Below, in pieces: positions 20,935 to 35,600 of a DNA stretch of 64,000 nucleotides (position 1 is the first letter of the stretch; the number at the start of each line of letters is the position of its first letter). The translations under genes were made by a program, and so were the position numbers. The DNA is from Agrypnia vestita (Eukaryota > Arthropoda > Insecta > Trichoptera > Phryganeidae), in contig JADDOH010004261.1 in the NCBI GenBank assembly GCA_016648135.1, positions 1 to 64,000 on the forward strand. The letters are read 5' to 3'. The notes beneath the pieces were generated by a model. That model made no database searches. It saw only the letters and a program-made list of their open reading frames with translations, and was not told the origin of the DNA.

Positions 20935-21385
20935 TAAACTAGCTGTAAACCGTCAAAAATGACGGTACTTTTACATGCCGGTTCCTAAAGAATAAGTATT
21001 TACTTATTTATAGCCGAGACCCATGAAATAGCAATAACGACCTTAATAAAAATATTTGAACATTTTTTTGTAATTCCCATGCCGGCAGTTAAATGTAAAT
21101 CCTGGCGATTGGGCGGAACATGAAATGGTTCGCGTCTTTGTTAAATATTATATGTACTATATTTTTGACGGCCCGGCGAAGCAACATCGCTATCGTTACC
21201 GCCTTCGGGTTTGCTGGCCCGGGGTTCAAGCCCCATCTCCGGCCGTTTAATTTCATTTTTTTTAGCCGTGAATTCGAACGAAATTATGGAAGTTACGAGG
21301 AAAGACAGACAGACAGACGGACGGACAAATGGACAGAAAACGAAATTATTATGTTTGATATAGAAGTAGGATAGTGATAATTTAT
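20935..21385 (+). repeat. Dispersed repeat family G, copy 1
   Basis: Starts CTAGCTGTAAACCGTCAAAA, contains GGGTTTGCTGGCCCGGGGTT with a B-box-like core, and ends GACAGACAGACAGACGGACG plus TATTATGTTTGATA. Related copies lie at 57168-57402 and 47395-47620. It may be a tRNA-related SINE or a Helitron-type element; I cannot decide. Confidence 0.6.
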
Positions 21386-22465
21386 TCGGTACCAGTCTGA
21401 TAGTAAAAAGCAGCCTCTACCTAAATCTTATTATTTTTATGCTTAGAAATAATTTTGTGTTTTGGGTGTTATAATATTGTGCTGGCGAGTTGGTATATTA
21501 TTGCCAATGGTATTGCGATATGTTGAAATTGTCTATGATCATTCTATTCTATACATTAATTAAATTTAAAAAAATGGACCATATCTTGCCTGTTTTTAAC
21601 CCTTACATTTGTGCAATACTTTATTTATATGAAAAAAGGTGCCGAAACGCCGTTGTAAACTATAGTACTGCACATGTAAACTATAGCAGGCAAGAAGGTT
21701 TGGACATTATAACATTTGAGTTCGGGGGATTTTGGCAGTAATACAGGTACAAAAAAATTAGTAAGTATAATATAAAAATAACAAATCTGATTTTTTAACG
21801 TGTTTCGGGACAGTAGGTACTATATACTCATATTCATCATTTTTATGACTTTTTCGCCAGATGCTTTTCGCTGGACATTTCTTCCGCCAGACTCTTTGAA
21901 GCTCTATAATTATTGACGTCATACGTTATTTTATTCGGGCCACTATTTTATAATATTACCTGATACCTTATATTTTAACCTTTTACTTACATATTTTTTG
22001 TATCTGTATTACCTGTTATCTGCCAAAACCCCCCGAACTCAAATGTCATAATATCCGAACCTTCTTACCTACTATGGTGTACATCTGCAGTGAATGGACA
22101 TTCACCGCACTCCCAGGACTGTTTTACGAGCGAAAGCTTCCATATCCAGGGCGGCCCTGTCGGCCAAATAATATTTTTTGAAACTCACCTTTACACTTTT
22201 GCCACCCTCCGCGCACCAGCCGACTGCAAGAACTTATTTTGATTACATACGTGATGTCCTGAACTTTCTCGACCAACGCCGTGTCACGACGAGGAACCGC
22301 GGGCGACTGTGGAGGACGGCGGCGGCTTGCCCCGTAATTAGATAACAGGGCTGGGGGCGGAGGCCATACATCGCCGGCTTTGGGGGCTTCTCGGCTTTTT
22401 AGTGATTAGATCATTTTGTTAAAAGGGGAGATCGCCAACAGCCCATATCTCTAAAGGGCAAAGTT
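21386..22465. other. Intergenic, no gene seen; GC-rich patch at 22200-22400
   Basis: The patch is much richer in G+C than its surroundings and includes CCCCGTAATTAGATAAC with a homeodomain-type TAATTA core. It has no open frame that resembles a protein. It could be a regulatory element of Wnt10 or ninaC. Confidence 0.35.
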
Positions 22466-22733
22466 ATCTCTTAACCTTCGTAAGATCTTCGGGTCAATTT
22501 TGACCCATTTTTGGGATGAATGAGCAATTTTCACGAAAATTAACGGTTTTTAAATATTGATATTTTATGACTTTTATTTAATCGCTGTCTTAAGCTTATT
22601 TTCAAATTAATCTTTTTTTAAACTTATGTTATTGTGCGTATGAACTTTTTTACTCTAACGGCCTTCGGGTCAAGTTTGACCCACAGGACTAACTAACCCA
22701 GAATGATAACATATTATTAGAAGCTGATCTTTA

Positions 22734-23285
22734 GTGCCAGGTGTCCAGGATGTCCGATGTATGCATGCAGAGTTGCAGAGTGAACTTATGATGAATATTA
22801 GCAAATCGAAAGTGATGGTGTTCGAGAGAGAAGAAAGAGTGAGTAAGTGTGATGTAATTGTAAACAACGAATGCTTAGAACAAGTGAATGAGTCTGTGCA
22901 CTTGGGAAGTATGTTTAGTAGAGAGGCGAGGCTGAGAAAGATATCGAAAGGCGAGTGCTCTGAATGCCATTATGGCCAATAAGAACCTGTCAAAAGAAGG
23001 AAGACAGAGGTAAATAATGGCGTTCTAGTGCCAACTCTGTATGTATGGAAGTGAAGCCTGGAATTGGCAAAAAAGGAATGAAAGTAGATTGAATGCGGTG
23101 GAAATGCGGTTACTGAGGCGCTTGTGTGGATAATCGTTGGTCGATAGAGCGAGGAATGAACAAATTAGAAGTGAATTTAGGACTGGCTGTAGTGTGGTAG
23201 ACAGAATAAAGAAAGGAGTGCTGAAATGGTTTGGTCATGTAGAACGTATGAGCGAGGAAAGGATGGTAAGAAAAGATTAACCATC
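22734..23285 (+). mobile_element. RTE-like LINE C-terminal fragment, copy 1
   Basis: Reads MNISKSKVMVFEREERVSKC, CLEQVNESVHLGSMFSREA, then after a frame break EAWNWQKRNESRLNAVEM and [20 protein letters not shown]. The same family recurs at 36346-36693 and 54085-54545. Frame breaks and the missing RT core show a dead 5'-truncated copy. Confidence 0.8.
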
Positions 23286-23289
23286 CTTT

Positions 23290-26200
23290 TAATCGCCGTC
23301 TCCAGATTAACTGTCACGCCATTCTTCTGTCTGTCTTGGCTTACCAACTTCATCTTGTTCACTTTTATACATCTTTTTATACACTCTCTAAGATTGTTGA
23401 AACCTCAACGGAGCCTCCTCCAATACCTGGTATAACTGCACACGCGAAATATTTCGCGGACGCCCTCTGTTCGTGTTGCCTTCAAGACTCATATCTTACA
23501 AAGCATAATTATTTATACCTAGGTCGTATATTGATCTACTTGAGGTTTATTTCGTTTTGCAACAAAAGAATTAAGAGAAGCCGTTTAATTTGAATAATAT
23601 TTTTGCGTTTCCGCGAAAACACATTACCAAGCATTTGTTGGATTTCTTAAGGTTCCTATATTGACCAATAATATTATGTATACCGTAATGAGTGGGTCGG
23701 GTTTAAAAATTAAAATGTTAATGTTTTAAATTTAGCTTACCTATTTATTTATTATTTATTCAATAAGTTATGAAGGGGGAAATTTTCATAAATAATATTA
23801 TAAAATTAATTAGTTACATGGAATATAAATGCGTACAAAAAATCATTTTTATCTGCTTTATGCGCTCGAAATATTATGAAGTCTTTTGGAATATACCTAT
23901 ATATGATATACATACTTGTGCATATATCTACGTATTCGATACAATTTTTTTAATACGAACATTTAATATTTTAGTTGGTTCCGAAATTAATGGCCGAATT
24001 CAATTTTATAATATTTTTACTTTTGTGGCAAGGAAATATTTGTCTATTTAATTTTTATGACTGAAATCTGACATATGTATATATATTTACATAAACAAAC
24101 TACTTTATTTCTGTTTATATTTGTGTCATGCATTTAATTTAAACTGGGAAATTGCGCATCTCAAACAGCAAGCAATGTCAAGGCGAAAGTAGCACTTCTG
24201 AACGAACAGCGCTGTTTATTTTATTTTATTATATAAAAAAAAGATTAAATAATTTTGGAACGGAGACGTAGGTATGTCTAAGATCTAAGATCCTGCCATT
24301 GTTAAAAACAAGGAATTGAATTAGTGGAAGAAAACACGCGATAAATATCCAGCTTCGATTAACCGAATAAACCCATAATGCTTCAACATTTACCTTTTTT
24401 AACACCTCGATACAATTATTTACGGCCAAAAATTCAATATCAGAGAAGCACCAGAAAACGCCTTAAAATAATTCTTGGATTCTTATTAAAAAATATTTAT
24501 GCATGTAGAATAAATAGATTTGTATTTCATTGATAAAAATGCAAATAGATAATACTTTGATTAATAAAGTTTATTTACTCCAAAGTTATGATAAATCGAA
24601 TTTATAGGTTGAAGTCGACCATTACTTTCGGAACAGCTTGTATTTCTTCTGACTGCATTATTTATACTTGGAAAAATGTTCACAATTTATATTTCTTTGT
24701 GCAAATTAACATTTTAATTGTACATACAGTAACATCAATGATTTTTCATTTTTACATTGACTTCAGACGATAGTATTTATTTACATTCATTCTCTCTTCC
24801 AGTTGGCATATCAAATAAATTCATTGTAGATACTTCCCAAAGTTACAAATGAGTGTTTCTTTGACATCTTATTTTAACACATATCAATTATTCTACTCTT
24901 AAATAATGTTTTGATTTATTAACAACTACAAGAACAATAATCAAGGATTGAACTAAATACTTTAACACATGCAAATTTATTTAGTAGTGTTCTAGATTTG
25001 CTGTTATTAATTTTATTTTGGTTCTTATTTTGCAGATGCACCATAATCTACCTTAAGACAAATTGAGAAATGTTGCGCTAATTTACATATAACATTTATT
25101 TTCAGTAAGATTTCTTTTTTCTTCTTCTATTTCATCGTCTTCTGCAAACTTCAATGGCAATGGCAACGTCTTCACTAATTTTCTCCATCTAATTAAAATA
25201 CTCAACTTCACATTAATTTTTAAGGCAAAATTTATTTTATGTTCACTGCCTCACAGATGTAGAATCTAATCTAATCACTATTAAAATTACTCCTTTATTT
25301 ATACAATTTCAATACGTTGCATCGGAAACATTTCTTAATGTGTTATAAAACAAGTTCTCAATTGCATCAAAATATCGGCTGCATTTCGAAGTTAAGCAGT
25401 TTTAGGTAGCTTTTAATAGAAACACTAGGTACCTATCGCAGAGGATCTCTTAACTTTCGGAAAAAATTTTTTCGACCAGCAGACCAATAGAACAGTGATA
25501 TGCGGATTTCACGGACACGATAACTCATACAGTTATTTGATTTCAAAGTTTTCCGAAAAATTGTAAAAAAACTAGCCCGATAATGGTTGCTTTTTATTAC
25601 ATTTATGTTAGTCCTCTAGAGAAAACATAATTTCACACACGTATGACATTTTCGCATTTTTGCAATCAATAGCGGAAGGGATTTTTTGTATTACTTTTGT
25701 ATAATTATCCTTTCCTTCGGACTACTGGAGTTTATTTTGTTTCTTCTCCCACATTATTCACAAGAATAATTTACCATCTAGTTTTAATCGTAATGGTGTG
25801 TATCAAGGATGATACTTGGGTCTTTGAGATTTGGTTGTGCCATTTACACTCGCCAGTCATTCACAGCGTGCTACGCGGTCAACTGAACTGCGATATACAT
25901 TACACGCATTCGAGACGAATCTCTAAGAGAAATTTCATCCGCGTATACGATCCACTCCTCTCATTGTCTTCATATCCTACATCTCAGTCCAATAGCGGCG
26001 ACACTATTTCTTATTCTTTTTTGTGTTAAGCTATTTACTCTCAGTTGCTCCATTTTTGACTAGAGCAGCGATGGTGACCCTTATCAAAATTCGGAAAATA
26101 TCTAAATCCGATAGCGTGTCACACCTAGTGCGAGATAAATTCGAGCGATTGTTGTTGAATCGACGAGCGATAGACAACTGGTAGTCGGTCTGCGGCGGGA

Positions 26201-26371
26201 TACGTATTTATACTTGTACGCGATAGTGTTTATCGGTCCGGAGCCGGTTGATCGTTACAGAACTTATAAATATCGGCGCGTCGACCACAATCGCTTTTCT
26301 TTGGTAACTCGGGTATCGGTGAACGCTGGCGTCTGGCCCGGTAGGAGCTGCGAGGCTCGGCTCTGTCGGCC
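23290..26371. other. Intergenic DNA and Wnt10 3' flank, no gene seen
   Basis: AT-rich. Short open frames here are not supported by any protein similarity I recognise. Wnt10 transcripts should end somewhere in its upper part; I did not find a convincing AATAAA close to the stop codon. Confidence 0.5.
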
Positions 26372-26680
26372 TCACTTGCAGACGGCGATCCACTCCTCGC
26401 GCTCGCACGTGTCGCACTCCACGCGGCAGCACCAGTGGAAGCGGCAGCGGCAGCGCTGGGAGCGGCGCGCGCGCAGCAGGTCGTGCCCGCGGCCGCAGCA
26501 GAGCGCGCCGCAGCTGCCGGGCGCGGTCCGCGCGCGCGCGCAGCGGCGGCCCGCCGTGCCGGCCAGCTCGAGCGCCGCGTCCCGCTCGCAGTAGCTGGGG
26601 CTGCGCTCGTAGTACAGCAGCGCGGCGGCGGGCGGGTCCGCCGCGCGGTCGTGCCACTTCTTCGGCTTCGGCGGGCCCCA
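26372..26680 (-). CDS. Wnt10: Wnt10 terminal exon with stop
   Basis: 309 bp from acceptor GTGTTGCAG to TGA at 26374-26372. After a variable PPKPKKWHD segment it reads [54 protein letters not shown] and ends EEWIAVCK, the standard Wnt C-terminal cysteine block. Confidence 0.95.
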   Translation of the reverse strand, partial: WGPPKPKKWHDRAADPPAAALLYYERSPSYCERDAALELAGTAGRRCARARTAPGSCGALCCGRGHDLLRARRSQRCRCRFHWCCRVECDTCEREEWIAVCK

Positions 26681-29600
26681 CTGCAACACGTTCAATGCTT
26701 GTTTAATATTTAATGAAGAGAACACAATAAAAAAATGACGACAGGAAAGTCAATAATGGATTCTCCATTTATTTTTTACAAATTTTTTCCAACATACTAC
26801 AAGTTTTTGGGTGCCTCTGCGATAAAACTTTTTTCCTTAAGGGGTTACACCACCCTAGGAGAGTAAAATTTAGACAGAAATGATTACCATTTTTTTAATT
26901 GCACTTAGGACCCTGTGTATCAACACGGATTATAGTAATCAATCATAAAAATCATAGATTTTTAGGAATATGGGTTTTATGATTGATGGAACAATTGATG
27001 TTTTAAATGAAAGATTCCTATAAACCAAACTGATGCAACCGCATTCATTAAGGTAAACATTAAACTCTTAGTTCGTCGGAATTTTTTTGAAAAAAAGGCT
27101 GCGTCGTGTCCAATTCTGTAGAGCTCCTCCTCCGTTACTGAGATACAGAATTCCCCGAAGCACATTTACTCAAGAAAGAAAAAAACATCACCTATTTATT
27201 TAGAAATGAAATATCTAAAATGTAGCATAGCATCGCGCAACAATTACAAATTTGGAAAAAAAAATTTTTAAACAATTTTTTAGTAAATAATTATGAATAA
27301 CTCATTAACGAAATATAATCATGTAGAGTAAAAAAAATTCGTTATAATTTTTCTCTTGACCAAAGTATTGTAGTAATTTTCAAAATTATAGAAAACGTAA
27401 TTAATAATACTTTGTTTTCATATCACGCTACAAACAATAGAACCGATAGTGTAAATAATATATCCATATAATTTGTCGCGAGGCAGTGTCGCACGGCACG
27501 ATGATATTTGTCGGACATGTGTCACCGCCGGATCGCTGCATTAATTCAAGTTGTCTCTCTCACCCTGTCGGTCCAGGAGGGCGCGCGGCGCCGGCCTCGG
27601 GGCCTGTCGCGCACGCCGGCCGTGTTGCTGCGGCCCACGAGCAGCGCGGCGCGGTAGTGCTGGCGCAGCACGCGGCCCACGGCGCGCAGGGGCGGCGCGG
27701 CGCGCCAGCACGTGCGCACCTGGCACGACCCGGACATGCCGTGGCACTTGCAGCGCACCTCCATGTTGCTCTCCACTGCCTGGAACGGGGAAACAAAGCA
27801 TTTTCTTTATTCGTATTTATTTAAACAATTAGACCGGGAGCCGGGCGGACTTCAGTATGCGTAATATGAGGACCGCATGCTGGCAATAGGCATGATGGCA
27901 GTATTAAAGAATAAGTGATTTTAGAGAAGAAAATATTTTGAAAGGAGTCTAAAAATGATCCAGTTTTAATATACACATTGAGATTAATAAGATTTTCAAT
28001 TAAATAAAAGTATTAAATTGTGCAATCTGCCATTTTAACTGAAACACCAGTTAGAGCGAATGACGTCACGCCTCAGTACCCATCACCGTGTCTTTGAACC
28101 GTTGCCATAGACACAATGCAATGTTTACTGAGGCTTGACGCCACGTAGACGAAATGAGAGCTGCGGGGTTTTTTGCGCGAAATTAAAAATATGTAGATGG
28201 AAATATAATTATTTGCGTTAAAACTTAGTTTGTTACTGACATAATGTTATTTTCGGTAATCTGTCATCATGTCTATTGATCCCAGTTCAGAATAGCTTAG
28301 AAATTAATATGAATGTTGCCACAAACCCTGTTGAAACAATTTTTTTATACCCCCTCCCTCTACGCAGCAAGTAAATCGCTTGAGTACACGCTTTTGAGTT
28401 ATTTTAATGATTATTTTTGTGTCATTAGTTGTATTTTTTAAATAATTAAAGGTAATAAATAATAGATTGTCAAATAAAATTAAAATAGAAATTATTATTT
28501 TTCTTAAAAAAATATTTAATAATAAGCAAATTTACAGATATATAATAAATATATTTAAAAAAATTCAAATATGTATTCGATTATTCATATTTTTACAACT
28601 GGCGCCTGGACTAAATCCACAAACACAATGTTTAAAAAATAAATATAACCATCATGTACGTAAATCACAGCAATGTTGTGAAATGTACATGTTTACTATT
28701 AATTTCGTTACGTCGAAGAAAACTTAAAAAATCATAGTAATAGATAGTGATGGTATTTTGACCAGTTTCACAATGACCGTTTTTTGAGATTTGTAAGTGG
28801 ATCAATGATTTATAACTATTTTTCGCAATTCGGCGGAAAATCATGTGTACTAGACGACCGTTGTTATATCTCACTTACCAGTCATCAATATAATCAGGTA
28901 CAAATCTCAAATAACTGGACCACCAATAACCGGTTACAATAACGGTTTGAGCACCACTAGGAATAAAGGTAAAAAAACAGTATTATATACCTGCGCATAC
29001 GTTATCACCACTTGTACGAAGCCTATTTTTATGCATACACATCTCATCACTTTATCAGCCTACACATACACGTGTGTGTGTATGTGTGTGCGCGTGTGCG
29101 CGCGCGTATAGACGCATTTATGCGCGTGTACACGCATACGTGCGCGTGCGTATGTGTATTTACATATGTGTGTGCTTATGTATTGTGATTGATTTTAAGC
29201 GCATGATCTGATTTCTTTTTAAATATGTCTCACAGAGACGAAGCTATTTAAATGGGAAAGTAGGTATGGAAGTCTTTGGTGTTTATAGGGCTTACGAATC
29301 ATATGAATGGCTTAACCGATCACTTTACAATGAAACCCATGATTGGTATTCACCAATTCCACCCATGATTGACCACCATATCTATTATTTTTTTATTTAT
29401 GCATATGTTATTTATGGAACACGTTTCACTATAATTTACACTTACGCCATCTGTGGTTGAAATGTCATCCTCATGAACCAGTATATAGATGTCGCCACTG
29501 GTAAAGATGTATCTATTTTTGACTCGAGTATGAAGCAATATTCTTTTATATGTGTACGTGACATTCATCTGAATATGTATACATATTAATACAATAAAAT

Positions 29601-32600
29601 ATCTGTCATATATACTAGAATACGCTTTAGAATGATTTAAATTTTTAACTCCTTTTCATCAATATCAACTTGTATTAGAAATATCTCACAGAGACGAAGC
29701 TATTCTTTTTAGATTTTAACAAAATATGTTTTATGTCTGCGAAAAGGTTGGTGATTCTACTAACTGATTTTTTGTAGACTTAGTTTTGAATTTTTTGAGT
29801 CGTAAAATAGTGGTGTGCCTGGAGAGACGCTGACGGTTGGTATATTAAAATCAACAACATATAAATAACAGAAGTTGCGCGCGCACAGCCTACGCACAGT
29901 AGAGGGAATGCGTGTAGCGGAAGACAGTGACAGTAGCGGTAGCGGTTGTAGCGAAAATGTGAGACCATATTAAAATGACATAGTATTTTTTTATTAGGTT
30001 CTATTCAGATACAATTAAAAATATTGACACGTGTCGTAGCTGCAAGAGGAATTAATGAAAACGCTGGAATGTGGTAACGGATTTATTAATTACCGATTAA
30101 TTGATTAAACAAACGTTCAAGGTCACTCAACACTATTTAAGTTAACGCTTTTATTTAAAATAAACTGTTTCGTAATTTATCATTCGTAAATAGAGACTAT
30201 ATAATCACTTAAACACTTTATTCACTATTCACTAGAACATTCCATCCAATTTCCGCACGTCTTATCTCGCTTTGGTTTATTTCGCTACGAAAGAACTTTC
30301 CAGAGTACTCGATGTCGAATTACCGCTCGCTTAACACCACCTCTCCTCCACTGGCCTCTCTCAACTCGCCGCTGCGTTTGCTCTGCTTCGCTTCCGTGCC
30401 ACTGTCAACAACAAATCTTTCGTCCTCGTGTGCCGTATTTATATTCGCTAATGCCGATATCGAAATTTCCAGACGTTTCCAGTGTTTACGAGAGCTTCCT
30501 CGTGGTTTTCAGACTTTTGTAGATGTTTCTCGTAAGCCGTAGATTATGCTAGGTCGTTCTGGAATCTTCGGTAGTATTGTGATCATTTTAGACAACTGTC
30601 ACTTGACATGAGTGCGTGATTATTTTTAGCCTCGTTACAATATTTAATATAAAAGTATGTAAGTACAATGTTATTGTTGTTATTTGTGTTCTTAGTCCTC
30701 CTCACTAGGGGCTCCTGTGCTGAGACGGACTAGTTTATATCTATTTATTTTCTATTTTTAAATTTCTACGTCGATTTTAATATTCCTTTTAATTTATCTA
30801 CATCGACTTGATTTAGCCATACTTTTATCTTTTTTTTTAACTCTTCAATCTTTTCAATATTTTTGAAGATTGAAAGAAGGATGTTGTAGAGTTTCGTTGC
30901 AAAATAGATATAGCTTCTTTGGTCAAAAGTTGTGTTGAAAGTTGGTATATTTCTATTTACCATTTTACTTGCCTCTCGCGATATAATGTTTTGTTTTGTG
31001 CTTTTAAATTGTTGTAAAAGAATGCTCTTGGCATATATTTGTTTTATGTTCGGCACGTCAAGACATCTTAAAATCTCTTTTGAGGGCGTTCTGATTGGAT
31101 GTTTTAAAATAGTTTTTATAAAGCTCTTTTGCGATATATTTAAATGATTGATGTAATTTGTTGTGGCAGATTCCCGTGCTAAGATACCACACTCAATACA
31201 TATTAAAATATGAACAATACGATAATAATTTGGTAGGAATATTACAAGATGTATATTTTGTTCCCTTTTTTCAAATTTTAAATTATTTAGGTTATTTATG
31301 AGCATTTCACAACGTACGTAAATCGTAAGTATTCTGTGATTCACACATTTGTTACAAAAAAAGCTGAACCGAATCGCTAACGAACACCATTCATGACAAT
31401 ATAAAACACGTCTTATAAATTTAATAATACATTTTAATTAATCCACTTGGGGTCCAACAGCGCATCCTCGGAGCTGTTCAGAGCCCGCCCATTAAAAATC
31501 CATCAATTCTTCCGGGCGGTCGTGGGTAGGGGGCGTGATTAATATTCCGACACCTCGAGACGCATAATGTTGGGAAACATTACATCCGACGGACATTTGT
31601 TTGGAGCGCGGACAAATGTTAGGACGGCGGTGCATCGAGGAGCGTGCGCGGTGATTGGACGCGATTCATTTATCATCATTACGCGGCCACACTCGCTGAG
31701 AGGCGCGAATTGTACCGCCATTCCGTGCTGTGCCCAAGAATTTTGAGAAAAAAATCTTTTAAAATCATCGCCGAGTTTGAAAAGACTAATCTTAAGCCAT
31801 GTATTCACTAGGGGACAGATCGGGCGACATTCCGCGCGGCATGTCGCATCAACAACTACGCTCGTATTTCGGGGACAATGACGTGGTCATTTGACGTGTA
31901 GAATGCGACCACTATAAATTTGCGTGCGAGGGAGGGCGTCCATGTCGCGTAACAGAAGTTGCCAGGGTTTAAATTTATTACACAGTACATAATGTACAGA
32001 TTGTCCGGTGACCGGTGTCGTAGCCTTTAACATAAATTTGGTCGAGCAGCATTAAAGAAACCAAGCCGTAAAGGCGGTAATATCGGTCCATTATTTGCTT
32101 TTTCAGCTTCGCAAAACTTTAATACTTCATTGGCAATTTATTGTTCTTGCACCACCCCGGACTGTTTAGGATGTTTTGGACATAATAATTCAGTGTATAT
32201 TGGTAATCAAGATGTCACAGCTCCCGAGCAAATTGTACTGAATGACAGGGCGAGGGGTTACCGCCGGGTGCGGGCGGGGCGGGGTTTAGTTCCAGAGTCG
32301 CCGCACGCCAAGTTATTGTGGTTAAGCAATACACACCGGGACTCACATATCACTTGTCGCGGAAATGTCGCCCAAAAGGGTTACGATGATTAGTGCTGCG
32401 TATCTATTTATTCTAACGAGTTTATCGAAACGTAAGAGCAGAAAAAGGCGGCGGGTGCGAAAGTATTTACTGAAAAGGAAAAGAAGGATGGATATTCTAC
32501 GCGATATTCGAATGTCTGACGGATCATTTGTCAATTTTTAGGCGGAAATAACAGCGATTTGCGCTCACTATGCGCTTCTGGATCTCCTCTGTAGTATTAT

Positions 32601-35600
32601 TGTTGTTTGTTATAAGGGAGCCTAGGTATGTAAATTTGGTACCGTTTCAAAATTTTGACTCCCACACGAGAGAGTTGGGATTCGTTAGGTGCATCCTACG
32701 GCCATGTATTCGGTCTTCTGCTGGTTTACTTTGAGACCCATGTTTTTGGCAGAACTTTCAAGATTTACGAAGGCATTATGTAAAGCCTTTTTAAGCCTTA
32801 ATTTAAAATAATAGATACAAAACAAACAAGAACGAATAGTGTTAATGATTTTTCTTATGAGCAGGCCCCCGACTGTAAAGTGTTAAGGTGCCGCTGGGTG
32901 GTCGAGTGGTATCCCGCGGGTAGTCCGGCAAGTGTTATGAATAATTAGTGCAGGGGCGTAGCAGGGGAGGGCCGCGTCACGCGCTGAGCCACCGCTCGGC
33001 CCACTAACCATACACGCAGGCCTGTGGTTTACTGGCCGTGGTGCTTCACAGGTAGAAAGTTGGATCAGAGGACATTAAGTACCTACCCACTACCCACACT
33101 GGTTTTGATTTTATTGCATTATTATTATGAATAATTTAACTAAATTACTAATATGCATCCTACATAGATATATGAAATGTTATGTTTATCGCTGGTTAAT
33201 TCCTGTTTTGATATTGTCACGATATGGTAGAAGCAGTGTGCATTGTACGTAATCGAGGATTTTGCAACACTTCATACATTTTATAATGAATTGGAAATTG
33301 CTACAAGGGTCTGGGATAATCTACTGGATTCCGGAATGTTCCAGAGCATCGGATATAAATACGCGGCTGCATCGTGCTGCGTGGACAGTTGTGCACGCTT
33401 CATTTTGACAAGACAAGAATATAAACTCGCAAATCCGAGCGTTTGACCATAAACAAGTCATAGATAGGAGTAAAGCGAAATAGAAAAATACCAACGTATT
33501 AGTGTAGTGAGAATTACGAAATTTGTGTGAATTAAAGAAGTGTTTTTTGATTAAATTCGCGCCCAGTAACTTTGGTGAATAAATAAAACTTTAATTAATT
33601 TTTAAGTGTTTTATTTGCGTCCCACAGTCACGATTCAGTGACAATACATTTGAAATATGAACCAAAAATTTTCAGCAAGGTTTTAATAATTTTATTTAAC
33701 TTATCTTAAATCAAATTAATTCTCTAACCGTGACCTAAGCCTTTAAGTAAGAATGAGTATGGTTCGATGATATATTTTTGCCATTCTCTTATATGGGATT
33801 TATGCATGGAAACTAAACAAAGAATAAATCCGTAAAATCGAGGCTTTTGAAATGTGGATCTATAGACGCATTCTGAAAGTTTCCTGGGTGAATAGAGTTA
33901 CGAATGTTGAAGTCCTACGCATGTGGAAAAAGACCGAGAAGTGCTGCGGACCTTGGAAATTAGAAATTTTGAATATTTCGAACACATTCTATGCTACTCT
34001 GAAAATAGCAATATCGTGATGTCAGATCTTCATCCCATGATTAATAGATGAAAATAAAAAAAATAAATAAACGAGACGTAGGTATACGTCGGTGGTGTGG
34101 TCAGAGGGAGAAAGAAGTACATGATGGTTATTCGTCAAACGTCAATATATAAATTCGAGTCCAACGCGACATGACAATTTTTCCATAATTTTACATCAGG
34201 ACGCTGTGAGAGAAGAAATTAATTAGTGCATATGAAATAATCTATTTTCGATAAGCTTTAAATACAGCATTAGTACTTATTTCATGTAATTTTGACAAAT
34301 GACAATGTCGAAACATGACAATTTTAAGGTTACGTTTGCGGCGGGGGCAGCTGTCAGACCGGATCGGAGAAATCGGAAATCGCAAATAAAGGTTTTTACT
34401 TTGAGAGAGATACCTGAAAATATGAAACTCTTCTTATTTAAGTACGACGAACACCAAATACGGAAGTACACCTACGTCTCGTTTATTTTTTATTTTTATT
34501 TTCGCCTATTAAGTATTGGGATAAAGATCTGACATCTCAATATTGCTCTTTTCAGAATAGCACAGATTATAAGAGGATCAAAGTAAAGTATAAATTAACT
34601 AATCATCCAGGGAAAATAAGTTGTAAAGGAAGCGTAGGAAGACGCCGTATCTCATGACTGCTTAATTTGAGGGACTGGTACCAGCGTAACTCGACTGAGT
34701 TGTACCACGCGGCGGTGTGTAGAATCATGATTGCCAATATGATTGCGGACCTCCGATAGGAAGAGTAGGAGAAGACACTACACGAAGAATTTTTAAAAAT
34801 ATTTGATACTTTCATGATAGTACAACACTTTACAGACGATAAGTCAGGAATGTTGAAAAAATAATTCGAACTTTGAAGTCGCTTGTATCTCTGTACCTAT
34901 TGATATTTAAGACGTTCATGTACAACATGTTCTACTCATAATTCATCCAGGATTCTACCTGAAAAGTATTGTAGACAAGCTCTTTTATACATATTTTTTT
35001 TTGTTTTGCCGATGTTTTAAATTTTTTTAGTTTCAGATTTAATGTAAAAAAGTTACACGAATGCTGATTTTTGCAACCAAAGCATTTTGCACAAATGCAA
35101 AGTTGAAGATGTCCATGGGAATGGGGTGTGATGACTACATTTTTCTATAGTCCTAGAGTGAAACTACGCATAATTAACAGAAAAAATGGAAATTCAATAT
35201 AACACCCATTTCTTTTTGGTGGGACGGCCAGAGGCCAAGGGAGACTTTTGAAGAATAAACATTCTAAATTTGGTATAGGTTGGTATAATGGTGCAGGTAC
35301 CCACGTATCCATCTGACTATATTTTTAATAGTCCTTCGTTGTATATTTCCAAATCTTCTACTACCTCCATACATAATTTATTCTTAATCCTATTTACAAC
35401 GCTCATTTTTCATATATGTAGGTACGTTACATCTATTTTTTTTCACATACATATAAAATTTCTTCAGGAGCTCAGTTCTGTAATATATATGACGTAATGA
35501 ATTTATATAATGTGTAATATAAAATCATTACATTGCTTTCACCTTTCCGTTACTATTGCCCTACTGTCAATTAGCGAAGGGAAAAACTACACGTTCACCG

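Noticed and set aside
22466..22700. A piggyBac-like MITE with TTCGGGTCAATTTTGACCC words after TTAA
   Set aside because: The two ends do not pair well and the right TTAA is missing; too weak to call.
26208..26713. Arg- and Ala-rich frames on both strands near the Wnt10 end
   Set aside because: They overlap the terminal Wnt10 exon in the wrong frame and result from its high GC content.
27486..27832. Plus-strand frames across the Wnt10 acylation exon
   Set aside because: Same reason: shadows of the real minus-strand exon.
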